DNA from: a bacterium
Lineage (GTDB): Bacteria; Bacillota; Clostridia; Lachnospirales; Lachnospiraceae
DNA: 49,102 nt
Direction: 5' to 3'
Assembly (NCBI GenBank): GCA_004562765.1
Contig: SFRL01000034.1
Location: 1 to 49,102 of the forward strand
Shown: piece by piece, positions 24,607 through 33,902 of the stretch
How the letters are laid out: the number at the start of each line of letters is the position of its first letter
Numbering within the stretch: position 1 is the first letter of the stretch
Notes under the pieces: generated by a model
What the model was told of the DNA's origin: nothing
Databases searched by the model: none
What the model saw: the letters and a program-made list of their open reading frames with translations, nothing else
Program-made: the position numbers and the translations under genes

Positions 24607-25272
24607 ATGAACGAGAATAAGATTGGATCTTTTATCCAACTGTGCAGAAAAGAAAAGGGGATGACGCAGAAGGATCTGGCGGACCGGATCGGAGTGAGTG
24701 ATAAGACGATTTCAAAATGGGAAAACGGTAACAGTGTTCCGGATACGGAGATTCTTACATCCTTATGCCAGTCTCTGGATATTTCGGTGAATGAACTTCT
24801 CTCCGGCGAGAAATTACCGGTGGAAAATTATCCTGTAAAAGCGGAGGAAAACATGATGAATCTATTAAAGGAAAACGAAGACAATCGGAAAAATTCTACG
24901 ATCCAGTTGGTCGTAGGCATTGTACTGGGTATTTTGACACTCATACTGCTGCTTGGCATTACGGGTGGAGTGGGTTTGCATGCGCTGGTGTGGTTTATTG
25001 ACCTGCCGTCATTACTTGGTATTATTTTAATCTGCGCAGCTGTCGTTCTGTGTTCAGGCGTAAGAGGAAAAAAAGAAGTATTTCATGTCGTACAAAAGGC
25101 TGTGATCCCGGCCGGTGTATTTATGGCATTGACAGCAGGCGTTGTGCTTTTATCAAGTCTTGATGATGTCACATATATTGGACCAAATCTGGCAGTTGCA
25201 TTTTTGTCATTAACCTATGCAGTGCTGATCTATCTGATCCTGATCCCGGTGAACAAGCGCCTGGAGCGTTGA
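24607..25272 (+). CDS. XRE-type HTH protein with MotA-like membrane domain
   Basis: 221 residues, AGGAGGAAG upstream. Residues 8-64 are a clear XRE HTH (MTQKDLADRIGVSDKTISKW). After a charged linker come about four membrane spans (100-120, 127-150, 160-182, 190-212). The segment WFIDLPSLLG (129-138) and the following span resemble the second span of MotA proteins, including the neighbour's FIHLPSFIV. It may be a membrane-bound regulator that senses or controls the MotA-like channel. DNA binding is well supported; the MotA resemblance is short and inferred. Confidence 0.75.
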   Translation: MNENKIGSFIQLCRKEKGMTQKDLADRIGVSDKTISKWENGNSVPDTEILTSLCQSLDISVNELLSGEKLPVENYPVKAEENMMNLLKENEDNRKNSTIQLVVGIVLGILTLILLLGITGGVGLHALVWFIDLPSLLGIILICAAVVLCSGVRGKKEVFHVVQKAVIPAGVFMALTAGVVLLSSLDDVTYIGPNLAVAFLSLTYAVLIYLILIPVNKRLER

Positions 25273-25308
25273 TGGATCGTAAGAGACAATTCTATACACA
25301 AAATGATG

Positions 25309-25338
25309 AGACAGTCTGGAAAAACAGGCTGTCTTTTC
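25309..25338 (+). terminator. Terminator after the HTH-membrane gene
   Basis: AGACAGTCTG (25309-25318), loop GAAAAA, CAGGCTGTCT (25325-25334), one G-U pair, followed by TTTCTG. Confidence 0.8.
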
Positions 25339-25439
25339 TGTTGCGGGAGAATCTATAGAATTGACACATTTTGCCGCAATATATACCTAGCCTTCCACAG
25401 ATGAAACAGCTATAATCAATGGTAAAGGGGGAAGATCAT

Positions 25440-26744
25440 ATGCTTCGAATGGAAATTGCATTGCTGTTTGTTCTGGCTTTTGTTGCCTATATCTATTTTT
25501 CTGCAGGGCGCAAGTATACATTGCTGCACAAAACATTTGCTGAATTGCTGATCGTCATGCTGATCCATCTGGTCTTTGATGCTACAACTGTCTATACAGT
25601 GAACCATTTGGATACCGTACCGCTGCTATTAAACGAAATACTGCATCGTTTTTTTATCGGAACAATGGTGCTGATCGTGTATCTGTTTTATCAGTATATT
25701 GCGATCCTGGTGGAGGAGGAGACCGGAAAGCCCAGGAGGCTGGATGTTGCTGCGAAAGTGTTTCTGGTAATCGCGGAACTGGGAGCCATGCTGCTGCCCA
25801 TTCACTACGCGGTAACGCCGGACGGAAATTACTCCGACGGCATTCAAGTTAGCGTCTGCTATATCAGTACGTCATTTTATTTGTTTCTATGTATCTGGAT
25901 GTTGTTGCGAAACTGGAAGCAGATTGACTCAAAAAAGAAGCTTGCCATCGGCACGGCACTTGTGATCGAGTTGGGTGTTTCTCTGCTGCAGGCGTTCCAT
26001 CCCACATGGCTGATCAGTGGTATGGGTATGACGTTGATGACGATGTCTTTTTATCTGACGCTGGAGAATCCGGATATTCTCCGTGCAGAGCTGACGGAGC
26101 AGAAGCTGTCCATGCTGTACTTGAAGAGTCAGGTCAATCCTCACTTTTTGTACAATACATTGGATACGATCCGCATTCAGGCACAGTTGAACGGGGACAA
26201 AAAAGTGGCAGATCTGCTGATGCGTCTGGTGGATTTCTTCCGCCTCAGCGTAAAGGTGGACCGACCGATGGTCGCATTGGACGATGAGCTGGAGCTGGTG
26301 GAAGCATATATGGAGCTGATGTGCTATCGCTATCCGGAACTGCAATGCGAATATGATATCGATCCGGATCTGGGTGGCGTACAGGTGCCCAATTTCATTT
26401 TGCAGCCCATTGTTGAAAACAGTCTCCTTCACGGTTTGAAGAATAAAGGCTACCGGGGAAAGGTCAGTATCTCGGCCGGGAAAACAGTGGATGGCATGAT
26501 GGAACTTCTGGTCTGTGATACCGGCAGCGGTTTCGAGGAGGGAAAGAAAGCCGTGATTGACCAAATGCTTCAGGATTATGCAAAACAGCCGGCAAAGCTG
26601 GAGGGAAACAGCATTGGTATTCTGAATGCACAGAAGCGGATCAAGCTGTTATGCGGTCGGGAATACGGGCTTTGGTACACGGAAAATCCGGCAGGTGGTG
26701 TGACCGCCCATCTGCTGCTGCCGATGAAGGAGGAGAAGCAATGA
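25440..26744 (+). CDS. LytS/YesM-type sensor histidine kinase with 7TM input domain
   Basis: 434 residues from ATG25440 (a GGGGG tract upstream; ATG25419 is too close to the -10). About six to seven membrane spans fill 1-207, resembling the 7TM histidine-kinase input module. The His_kinase domain carries His235 in QVNPHFLYNTLDTI, followed by a HATPase_c with FILQPIVENSLLHGL and DTGSGF. The ligand is unknown. TATAAT at 25411-25416 is a likely -10. It overlaps the regulator gene by ATGA, so the two form a classic YesMN-type pair. Confidence 0.9.
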   Translation: MLRMEIALLFVLAFVAYIYFSAGRKYTLLHKTFAELLIVMLIHLVFDATTVYTVNHLDTVPLLLNEILHRFFIGTMVLIVYLFYQYIAILVEEETGKPRRLDVAAKVFLVIAELGAMLLPIHYAVTPDGNYSDGIQVSVCYISTSFYLFLCIWMLLRNWKQIDSKKKLAIGTALVIELGVSLLQAFHPTWLISGMGMTLMTMSFYLTLENPDILRAELTEQKLSMLYLKSQVNPHFLYNTLDTIRIQAQLNGDKKVADLLMRLVDFFRLSVKVDRPMVALDDELELVEAYMELMCYRYPELQCEYDIDPDLGGVQVPNFILQPIVENSLLHGLKNKGYRGKVSISAGKTVDGMMELLVCDTGSGFEEGKKAVIDQMLQDYAKQPAKLEGNSIGILNAQKRIKLLCGREYGLWYTENPAGGVTAHLLLPMKEEKQ

Positions 26745-27517
26745 GAAAGCTGAGCGTGCTTTTGGTAGATGATGAAATTATGATCCGGGAGGGATTCAAA
26801 CGTCTCTTTGACTGGGAAGCACATGACTGCGAAGTGGTCGGTGAGGCTGCTGACGGCATGGAGGCGATGACGCAGATCGATATGCTGCGGCCGGATATCG
26901 TCATTATGGACATCAATATTCCCATCATGAATGGCTTGAAAGTTATTCAGCTTTCACGGATCAAGTATCCGGACATCGCTTTTGTGATCGTGTCCGGATA
27001 CGATGATTTTTCTTATTGCAGGGAAGCGCTTCGCCTGCAGATCACGGACTATATTCTAAAGCCTGTGAACTATGAGGAGTTTGGAACCTGTATCGATAAC
27101 TTAAAGATCTCTCTGTTTGAACAGCGGATATCGGCTGTGGCAGAACCGGAGAAGCAGGAGGAACGAGCCATCACGGGTATCACCCGATATCTGCAGGAGC
27201 ATCTTTCTGAGGAGATGAGTCTATCTGTTCTGGCGGAGGAGTTTCATCTGAATGCCCAGTATATCAGTCAGCTCTTCAAGAGCGAGATCGGTGTGGGATT
27301 TCTGGCTTATCTGACCAATATTCGCATGGAGAAGGCAAAAAAGCTGTTGCTCTCCACCTCACTTTCCGTGGCGGAAGTGGCGGAGCAGTCCGGTTATGGT
27401 GATTACCGGGTGTTTACCAAGGTGTTTAAAAAAGCAGAGGGCATTACACCGTCGCAGTTCCGACGGGATTTTCTGGAGGATACGGGAAGCACGAAGATAC
27501 TTGACGAAAAGTTATGA
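26741..27517 (+). CDS. YesN-type response regulator with AraC HTH
   Basis: 258 residues from ATG26741, the start chosen because it gives the ATGA overlap with the kinase and the receiver begins at once (KLSVLLVDDEIMIREGF). Asp57 (IVIMDINIP) is the phospho-acceptor. The C-terminal 100 residues are a double AraC HTH (LSVLAEEFHLNAQYISQLFK, then VAEVAEQSGYGDYRVFTKVF). In such pairs the regulator often controls sugar uptake genes, but no transporter is adjacent, so the targets are unknown. Confidence 0.92.
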   Translation: MRKLSVLLVDDEIMIREGFKRLFDWEAHDCEVVGEAADGMEAMTQIDMLRPDIVIMDINIPIMNGLKVIQLSRIKYPDIAFVIVSGYDDFSYCREALRLQITDYILKPVNYEEFGTCIDNLKISLFEQRISAVAEPEKQEERAITGITRYLQEHLSEEMSLSVLAEEFHLNAQYISQLFKSEIGVGFLAYLTNIRMEKAKKLLLSTSLSVAEVAEQSGYGDYRVFTKVFKKAEGITPSQFRRDFLEDTGSTKILDEKL

Positions 27518-27542
27518 AAGGTTATATAAGAAATTTCATACC

Positions 27543-27639
27543 TTGACTTAGCCGTACGACTAAAAGTATAATTAAAAATATTATATATTGTCGTACGGCT
27601 ATATTTTTGCAAAAAACAAGAAATTTAGTCGTACGGCTA
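27543..27639 (+). promoter_or_regulatory. hipBA promoter with three operators
   Basis: TTGACT (27543-27548) and TATAAT (27567-27572) form a promoter with an 18-nt spacer. Operator 1, TTAGCCGTACGACTAA (27548-27563), lies inside the spacer. Inverted copies follow at 27590-27601 (GTCGTACGGCTA) and 27625-27639 (TTAGTCGTACGGCTA). The CGTACG centres are 39 and 38 nt apart. This fits cooperative autorepression by the adjacent HTH antitoxin. Confidence 0.8.
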
Positions 27640-27655
27640 TATTGAGGAGACGAAT

Positions 27656-27868
27656 ATGAAAATAACAGGTGCAAAGGATTTCGGGAAAGAGATACAACAA
27701 CAGAGAAAGCGTATGGGATACAAACAGGCATATCTGGCTGAAGTAACCGGTTTTAGCACAAGTTTTATCTCTGATCTGGAAAACGGAAAGCCTACAGCTG
27801 AACTTGAGAAAGCATTATTTTTGGCAAATCTTTTGGGACTTGATGTGGAAATAAAGGAGCGGGTGTGA
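27656..27868 (+). CDS. hipB: HipB-like antitoxin (XRE HTH)
   Basis: 70 residues with GAGGAG upstream. It is almost entirely an XRE HTH (FGKEIQQQRKRMGYKQAYLA, then FSTSFISDLENGKPTAELEK). In HipBA systems this protein represses the operon and neutralises HipA. Three operators precede it and hipA starts 3 nt after its stop. Confidence 0.88.
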   Translation: MKITGAKDFGKEIQQQRKRMGYKQAYLAEVTGFSTSFISDLENGKPTAELEKALFLANLLGLDVEIKERV

Positions 27869-27871
27869 AAG

Positions 27872-29143
27872 ATGAAAGAACTGCAGATCAGTATCGAGAT
27901 CGAAGGAAAACAGCATCTTGTTGGTTCTATTGAAGGTATAAATTGTGAAGATGCCCGGTTTAGATATGCAGATGAGTATTTGTGTATTGCAGGAATAAGG
28001 CCTATTTCAATTAGTTTACCTCTTCAGAAAGAATATTTCAGTCCAAAAGAGACAAAATGTTTTTTTGAAGGTTTACTACCTGAGGGATTTTCAAGGAGAG
28101 CGCTTGCAAGTTGGGCAAAAGTTGATGAGAGTGATTATCTGGCCATATTGGAGGTGCTTGGACAGGAATGTCTGGGAGCTATTTGTGTCCAAGGAAAAAG
28201 TTCAAACACGAGTGAAGCAGCGTATGAACTTCTATCGGAAGAACAAGTACATGCACTTGCCTCAGAAGGCGCTACGAAATCAACAGAATTATTGATGGAA
28301 ACGCATTTATCCCTTACAGGTGCGTCCGGTAAGGTCGGTCTGTATTATGATATACTAAATAAACAATGGTATTTGCCCAAAGGAAAGGCAGCAAGTACAC
28401 ATATTGTAAAACAGAGTCATGTCCGTTTAAACAGAATTGTGTTAAATGAGCAATTATGTATGCTCACAGCGAAGAAGATGGGAATTGATGTGCCGGAAAG
28501 TTTTATTGTCAATCTCGGAGAGGGGAAGGAAACGGAAGTGCTTTATGCAACGCAACGGTATGACAGGGTTCTGCAGTCCGGGATTTACATTGGAGATTTA
28601 CAATGTCCCTATCGCTTGCATCAGGAAGATTTTTCCCATGCATTGGGAATTCCGGCTTACGAAAAATATGAGAAGGTCAATTCCTTTTATATGAAAAAAA
28701 TGTTTCAGCTGCTTAATAATTATTCGTCGAATCCGGTTGAAGACAGGCTTAAATTATGGGATCGGATCATATTTAACTACTTGATCGGAAATACGGATTG
28801 CCATGTGAAAAATTATTCTCTGCTGTATAGTCCGGATCTGAAGCGTATTCGTCTGGCACCGGCATATGATATCTTGTGTACAAGGGTTTATGGTACAACA
28901 AATGAGATGTCTTTTTATATCGGTGGAGCACTTGATATTACAAAAATAAGCAGGGATACTTTTATCCGTGCGGCAAATGAAGTGGGCATTGGAGAAAAGC
29001 TTGCCATGAAGAATTTTGATCATCTGTTGGATAAAATAGAGATATGTATGGATGATGCTGCGGATGAGTTGTTTCAAATGGGATATAAAGATGTGTTTTT
29101 AGTGAGAGATTCCATAAAAGAGCAGATTTATAAAAATGAGTGA
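27872..29143 (+). CDS. hipA: HipA-like serine/threonine kinase toxin
   Basis: 423 residues, full length. The N-terminal subdomain (FFEGLLPEGFSRRALASWA, ECLGAICV), the flexible loop SLTGASGKVG near 147-156, and the catalytic lobe are intact: NYLIGNTDCHVKN has the presumed catalytic Asp309, and LAPAYDIL has the metal-binding Asp333. Characterised HipA kinases phosphorylate glutamyl-tRNA synthetase and slow growth; the target of this one is unknown. Its last 8 nt overlap the next gene's start, which would couple a corrinoid activator to toxin expression. Confidence 0.9.
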   Translation: MKELQISIEIEGKQHLVGSIEGINCEDARFRYADEYLCIAGIRPISISLPLQKEYFSPKETKCFFEGLLPEGFSRRALASWAKVDESDYLAILEVLGQECLGAICVQGKSSNTSEAAYELLSEEQVHALASEGATKSTELLMETHLSLTGASGKVGLYYDILNKQWYLPKGKAASTHIVKQSHVRLNRIVLNEQLCMLTAKKMGIDVPESFIVNLGEGKETEVLYATQRYDRVLQSGIYIGDLQCPYRLHQEDFSHALGIPAYEKYEKVNSFYMKKMFQLLNNYSSNPVEDRLKLWDRIIFNYLIGNTDCHVKNYSLLYSPDLKRIRLAPAYDILCTRVYGTTNEMSFYIGGALDITKISRDTFIRAANEVGIGEKLAMKNFDHLLDKIEICMDDAADELFQMGYKDVFLVRDSIKEQIYKNE

Positions 29144-31424
29144 AAAAATATATCAATTAAATGTAGTCTGTGAGCCGGAGTTTTCGGTGGTATGTGGTCT
29201 GCTGGGGGAAGGGCGGGCGGATAAAACACAGATCAAAGAGATCTATGATGCAGAGCTTAATCATTTGCGTGGCATGGTGAATCCTGCGGCATTGATGAAG
29301 CGGTCCGAGGTCAATGAGGCATTTTTTTCAGTTCTTCTCACCGTTGGAGAGGCGGGAGAGAAGTATGTACGCGAACTGCTTTTGTGTGGAGAGCATCTGC
29401 GCGCGCTGGTGGCAGATGCGATGCTGAGTGCGTGGCTGTTTGCGATGGATGAAAAGGTGCAGGATGAGATCCATATCTTATGTGCCGGACAGGGCGTTGG
29501 AGTCGCAAAGCGGCTGGAGGCACCGGAGGATCTTTCTCCCGAAATGCAAGGATTCATTTGTGAAATGCTGGATGCAGAGCGGCTGGCAGGTGTGCGTGTG
29601 ACGGAAGCACACATGTTGGTGCCGGAAAAATCCATGTGTTATGTGCTGGAGCTTACCGATGACTGCGACCGGTTCGCGGCGGGACATGATTGTGCGAAAT
29701 GTGAAAAAAAGGATTGCGGGATGCGAAAAAACAATATGATCAAAATATTAGTGGAGGATCAGGGGAAAAAATATGACTGCGAGGCAGGAAGCGTTTTGAT
29801 CGATACGCTGCGGGAGAACGGCGTGCGTATCGATGCGCCTTGTGGCGGCAGTGGGCGATGCGGTAAATGCCGTGTACGCGTGGTGAGTGGGGAACTGCCT
29901 GTGACGGCGGAAGATCGGACATTTTTGTCTGAGCGAGAGATCGCGTCAGGTGTGCGTCTGGCGTGTACGGCGCGCCCGCTGTCAGACCTGCGCATCCGGG
30001 TGCTGGCGAAGACCGGAAAGCAGATCGCCGCGGTGGCGGAGATGAGTAGCGGTGTGCAGGAACATGGTGTGAAGGAGGCAGCGGGAAAAAACGTTATACC
30101 GGATGATGACGACAAAGCCGTAGAACGTCAAAACCCGGAAATACGGGAACTGTCTGTCTCAGATGCGAACGGCTACGGTATCGCCGTGGATATCGGAACT
30201 ACGACGCTGGCAGCATGTCTTTACGGCTGGTCGGACGGTACGGTTATCGAGACGGTCACAGCGGTCAATTCCGGGCGTGATTTCGGCGCGGATGTGCTCA
30301 GTCGCATGGAAGCTTCAAATAATGGGAAACGTGCACGGCTACAGGAACTTTTGCAGGAGGATGTATGCGGGATGCTGGCAGAGTTATTGCGTCGGGCAGG
30401 TGTGCAGGCTGCGGATGTGAAAAAACTTGTGATCGCAGCCAATATGACAATGGTACATCTGCTCATGGGCTATTCCTGTGAAGCGCTTGGACGGGCACCC
30501 TTTGTTCCGGCAAATAAACGGATGATCCGTGCGGATGCGATGCGCATTCTGGGAGATGGCTGTCTCCGTTGCCCGGTTGTCATACTTCCTGCGGTGTCAG
30601 CCTTTGTGGGTGGCGATATCGTATCGGGAATGCTGACTCTGGGGATGGATAAAGGTAATGATACAGTGCTCTTGCTTGATGTGGGAACCAACGGTGAGAT
30701 GGCGCTGCGCCATAACAGACAGATCTATGTGACAAGTACGGCAGCGGGACCGGCGTTTGAGGGCGGCGGTATCAGCTGCGGATGTGCCAGTGTGCCGGGG
30801 GCGATCTGCGGCGTGAAGCTGGTTGAGAGTCAAGCGGACCGGCGTGAGAGTCTGACAGAGAGGCGAACCGGAACGTATCAAGAACAAGATTTGATGCTGC
30901 GCACGATTAGTGACGCAGCCCCGGTAGGCATCTGCGGAAGCGGCGTGCTGGAGTTGGTCAGTGAGCTGCTTCGCGTGGGTCTGTTGGATGAGACCGGATT
31001 GCTTGCAGAGCAATATCGGGAGAGCGGTTTCCCGCTTGGGGAAAACGCATCCGGAGAACCAATCATTTTTATACAGGGAGACGTGCGTGCGCTCCAGCTG
31101 GCAAAGGGTGCGATCCGTGCGGGAATCGAGGCACTGCTTGCGGCGGCTGGCGTGCGTCCGGAAGAAGTATCGCAGATCTACCTCGCCGGAGGCTTTGGCG
31201 TGCGCATGGACGAGCAAGCGGCGATCTGTATCGGGCTGTTGCCGGAGGCATTCCGGGGGCGTATCCGTCCGGTGGGAAACAGCAGTCTTTCCGGTGCGGT
31301 TTTTGCGGGCAGATGTGCACAGCTTGAGTCAGCCTGCGAGGAATTGTTGGCGCAGTGCAGACAGGTGGTGTTGGCAGAACAGCCGGAGTTTGAGGAGAAT
31401 TATCTCAAATATATGAATTTGTAA
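29136..31424 (+). CDS. Corrinoid-protein reactivator: MetH-activation-like domain + 2Fe-2S ferredoxin + ASKHA ATPase
   Basis: 762 residues. About 1-200 resembles the B12-dependent methionine synthase activation domain (LSPEMQGFICEMLDAER, VTEAHMLVPEKS) and ends in a cysteine cluster (CAKCEKKDCGMR). About 205-290 is a [2Fe-2S] ferredoxin (DAPCGGSGRCGKCRV, later ACTARP). About 345-762 is an ASKHA-type ATPase of the RACo/DUF4445 family (AVDIGTTTLAACL, LLLDVGTNGEMAL, AGPAFEGGGISCG, GICGSGVLELV, YLAGGFGVRMD). Such proteins spend ATP to reduce inactive cob(II)alamin on corrinoid enzymes. Its place before the cobalamin genes fits. ATG29136 overlaps the hipA stop and lacks a good ribosome-binding site, so translational coupling is likely. 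Confidence 0.85.
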   Translation: MSEKIYQLNVVCEPEFSVVCGLLGEGRADKTQIKEIYDAELNHLRGMVNPAALMKRSEVNEAFFSVLLTVGEAGEKYVRELLLCGEHLRALVADAMLSAWLFAMDEKVQDEIHILCAGQGVGVAKRLEAPEDLSPEMQGFICEMLDAERLAGVRVTEAHMLVPEKSMCYVLELTDDCDRFAAGHDCAKCEKKDCGMRKNNMIKILVEDQGKKYDCEAGSVLIDTLRENGVRIDAPCGGSGRCGKCRVRVVSGELPVTAEDRTFLSEREIASGVRLACTARPLSDLRIRVLAKTGKQIAAVAEMSSGVQEHGVKEAAGKNVIPDDDDKAVERQNPEIRELSVSDANGYGIAVDIGTTTLAACLYGWSDGTVIETVTAVNSGRDFGADVLSRMEASNNGKRARLQELLQEDVCGMLAELLRRAGVQAADVKKLVIAANMTMVHLLMGYSCEALGRAPFVPANKRMIRADAMRILGDGCLRCPVVILPAVSAFVGGDIVSGMLTLGMDKGNDTVLLLDVGTNGEMALRHNRQIYVTSTAAGPAFEGGGISCGCASVPGAICGVKLVESQADRRESLTERRTGTYQEQDLMLRTISDAAPVGICGSGVLELVSELLRVGLLDETGLLAEQYRESGFPLGENASGEPIIFIQGDVRALQLAKGAIRAGIEALLAAAGVRPEEVSQIYLAGGFGVRMDEQAAICIGLLPEAFRGRIRPVGNSSLSGAVFAGRCAQLESACEELLAQCRQVVLAEQPEFEENYLKYMNL

Positions 31425-31496
31425 CGGTTCAGAGCCAAGACAATCGAGCTGGGGCTGAATAGTTACGTATCATAAAAATTAGCACAGGAGGCATAT

Positions 31497-32624
31497 ATGA
31501 GCACGACGTTACCGAAAAATGAACAGGGACTGCGTTTCGGGTATACCACCGGCAGTTGTGCCACAGCGGCGGCAGCGGCCGCTGCCCAGATGCTTCTTTG
31601 TGGGGATGAAGTATCCACGGTGGATTTTATGACGCCGAAGGGAATCAAACTGCAGCTGGATATTGAGCATATTACCCGGGAAGAGAACAGGGTGCGCTGT
31701 GGGGTGAAGAAGGATGCCGGGGACGACCCGGATATAACGGATGGCATCTACATTTATGCAGTTGCAGAAATCTCTGAAGAGCCGGGTGTGCAGATCGAGG
31801 GAGGCATCGGTGTGGGACGTGTGACGCGTCCGGGACTGGATCAGCCGGTGGGAGCCGCAGCCATCAATCATGTGCCGCGGGAGATGATCACGCAGGAAGT
31901 GTCTCGGGTGATGGAGCATGCCCGTTATGACGGCGGTATCCGTATTACCATCGAGATTCCTGAAGGGGTCTCCCTGGCGGCAAAGACCTTCAATCCGAGA
32001 CTTGGTATTGAGGGCGGTATTTCGGTGCTCGGTACCAGCGGGATCGTGGAGCCTATGAGCGAGGACGCGCTGAAGGCGACGATCCGCGCAGAGCTGTCTG
32101 TGCGTTGTGCAGAAGGGCATCAGGATGTGATCCTGGTGCCGGGCAATTACGGACTGGATTTTTTGAGAGAGAGAACCATGCACCGGGATAATCTGCAAAA
32201 TGTGCTGGCGCAGGAAGACAATATAATAGATCCAGAGTCCGCGGTGAAATGCTCCAATTTTATCGGTGATGCGATCGACATGGCAGCTGCGCTTGGATTT
32301 ACGGAAGTGTTGTTGGTCGGGCATATCGGAAAATTGATCAAGCTCTCCGGTGGTATTTTTAACACCCATTCCAGACAGGCGGACGCACGCATTGATCTGC
32401 TCGTATCCGCCGGTGTGCGCGCAGATGTTCCGCAGGAGATCTTGAAGAAGCTATATGATACGGTTACGACGGAAGATGCGCTGCGGATACTGGAGGAGCA
32501 TCACATGCTTTGTCCGGTCATGGATGCAGTGAAAGAACGGGTTGACTATTATTTACGGCAGCGGGCAGGTGACAGGCTGGAGATCCGGGCAATTTTTTTT
32601 TCCAATGTTTACGGGGAACTGTGA
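31497..32624 (+). CDS. cbiD: Cobalt-precorrin-5B (C1)-methyltransferase CbiD
   Basis: 375 residues, full length. The N-terminal RFGYTTGSCATAAAAAAA and the later PRLGIEGGISVLGTSGIVEP, VLLVGHIGKLIKLSGG and NTHSRQADAR are hallmarks of CbiD, which methylates C1 of the ring in the anaerobic pathway. AGGAGG lies upstream. It follows the reactivator after 72 nt, a gap that holds a weak TTCAG/CTGAA hairpin. Confidence 0.95.
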   Translation: MSTTLPKNEQGLRFGYTTGSCATAAAAAAAQMLLCGDEVSTVDFMTPKGIKLQLDIEHITREENRVRCGVKKDAGDDPDITDGIYIYAVAEISEEPGVQIEGGIGVGRVTRPGLDQPVGAAAINHVPREMITQEVSRVMEHARYDGGIRITIEIPEGVSLAAKTFNPRLGIEGGISVLGTSGIVEPMSEDALKATIRAELSVRCAEGHQDVILVPGNYGLDFLRERTMHRDNLQNVLAQEDNIIDPESAVKCSNFIGDAIDMAAALGFTEVLLVGHIGKLIKLSGGIFNTHSRQADARIDLLVSAGVRADVPQEILKKLYDTVTTEDALRILEEHHMLCPVMDAVKERVDYYLRQRAGDRLEIRAIFFSNVYGEL

Positions 32625-32725
32625 GGAGAAAAATGGAATTCAAGAGAACTGACGGAACAGATAAAGACTTCATAGAAAATTGCAGACTGCTGGATCACAT
32701 TCATGCAAAGGATATAGGAGTACAC

Positions 32726-33897
32726 ATGAATCTGAGACAGGATGCGGATTTTATCATCCGGGAATCCATTCAAAAGGTATTGCCGGATGAGGCGGTCCGA
32801 CAGGCATTAAATGATAAGCGATTTGACACGGGCGATATTTATGTTGTCGCAGCAGGGAAAGCAGCCTGGGAAATGGCAAATACAGCGGCCGCTGTTTTGC
32901 AGGACAGGATCACAGCCGGAGTAGTGTGTACGAAATATAGTCATGTAAAAGGTGAGATCCCGGGAGTGACCTGCTTTGAGGGAGGACATCCCGTTCCAGA
33001 CTCTAATTCCTTCAGAGGAACACAGGCGGCACTGGATCTGGTATCCGGGCTCAAAAAAGAAGATACGGTGTTGTTTTTGCTATCCGGCGGCGGTTCGGCG
33101 CTTTTTGAAAAGCCATTGATCGCGGAAGAAGAACTGGCGGATATTACCGGACAGCTGCTGGCCTGCGGCGCTGACATCAAGGAAATGAACACGATCCGCA
33201 AGCGCCTTTCAGGTGTGAAGGGCGGAAGATTTGCACAGTTGTGTGAGCCGGCGCATGTCTACAGTATCGTGTTGAGTGACGTGTTAGGTGATCCGCTGGA
33301 TATGATCGCTTCCGGTCCGGCTTATCCGGACAGCACCACCTGTGCGGATGCCGTGCGGATCGCGGAAAAGTATCAGCTGAAACTGAACGATGAAGCGAGA
33401 AGATTATTGGAAAATGAGACACCGAAGCAGTTGTCAAATGTGGAAACTGTCATCACCGGAAGTGTCAGAAATCTTTGTGAGGCTGCGAAAAATGCCTGTG
33501 AAGAACTGGGATATAAGACCGTTGTGCTGACAGACCAGCTGGACTGCCAGGCAAAGGAAGCCGGAGCTTTTCTCGGTGCGATCGCAAAGTCTCATCAGGA
33601 GACAAAGGCGGGCGCAATCAGGAGCTTGCGCTGGCGGCAGCGGACAAGATCGCAGGTCTTAAAGAAACCGCAGTTTTCAGCGTAGGAAGCGACGGGACCG
33701 ATGGACCGACAGATGCCGCAGGCGGTTACTGTGACGGTGAGACAAAGGATGTGCTTGCCCGGGCCGGAATCCGTATTTTTGAGACATTAGAGGAAAATGA
33801 TGCCTATCACGCACTGGAAAGATCCGGCGGACTGATCATCACAGGTGCAACCGGTACAAATGTGAATGATGTCGCAGTGCTGTTGATCAAGAGGTAA
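32726..33897 (+). pseudogene. Glycerate 2-kinase (MOFRL type), internal deletion and frameshift
   Basis: The first frame starts at ATG32726 with AGGAG 7 nt upstream (an earlier GTG overlaps cbiD). It encodes a normal glycerate kinase N-terminal part (VAAGKAAWEMA, FEGGHPVPDSNS, LLSGGGSALFE, NTIRKRLSGVKGG, VLSDVLGDPLDMIASGP). At about 33612 it runs out of frame and stops at 33685. The rest continues one frame over (GRNQELALAAADKI, FSVGSDGTDGPTDAAGG, TGTNVNDV) to TAA 33895-33897. The family segment between these parts, containing the GGET active-site motif and about 20-25 residues, is missing. The enzyme should be inactive. It is an odd guest between cbiD and cbiL. Confidence 0.8.
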
Positions 33898-33902
33898 AGA
33901 GG

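Noticed and set aside
31509..32369. 286-codon minus-strand open frame
   Set aside because: Antisense shadow of cbiD; the plus-strand product is an unmistakable CbiD.
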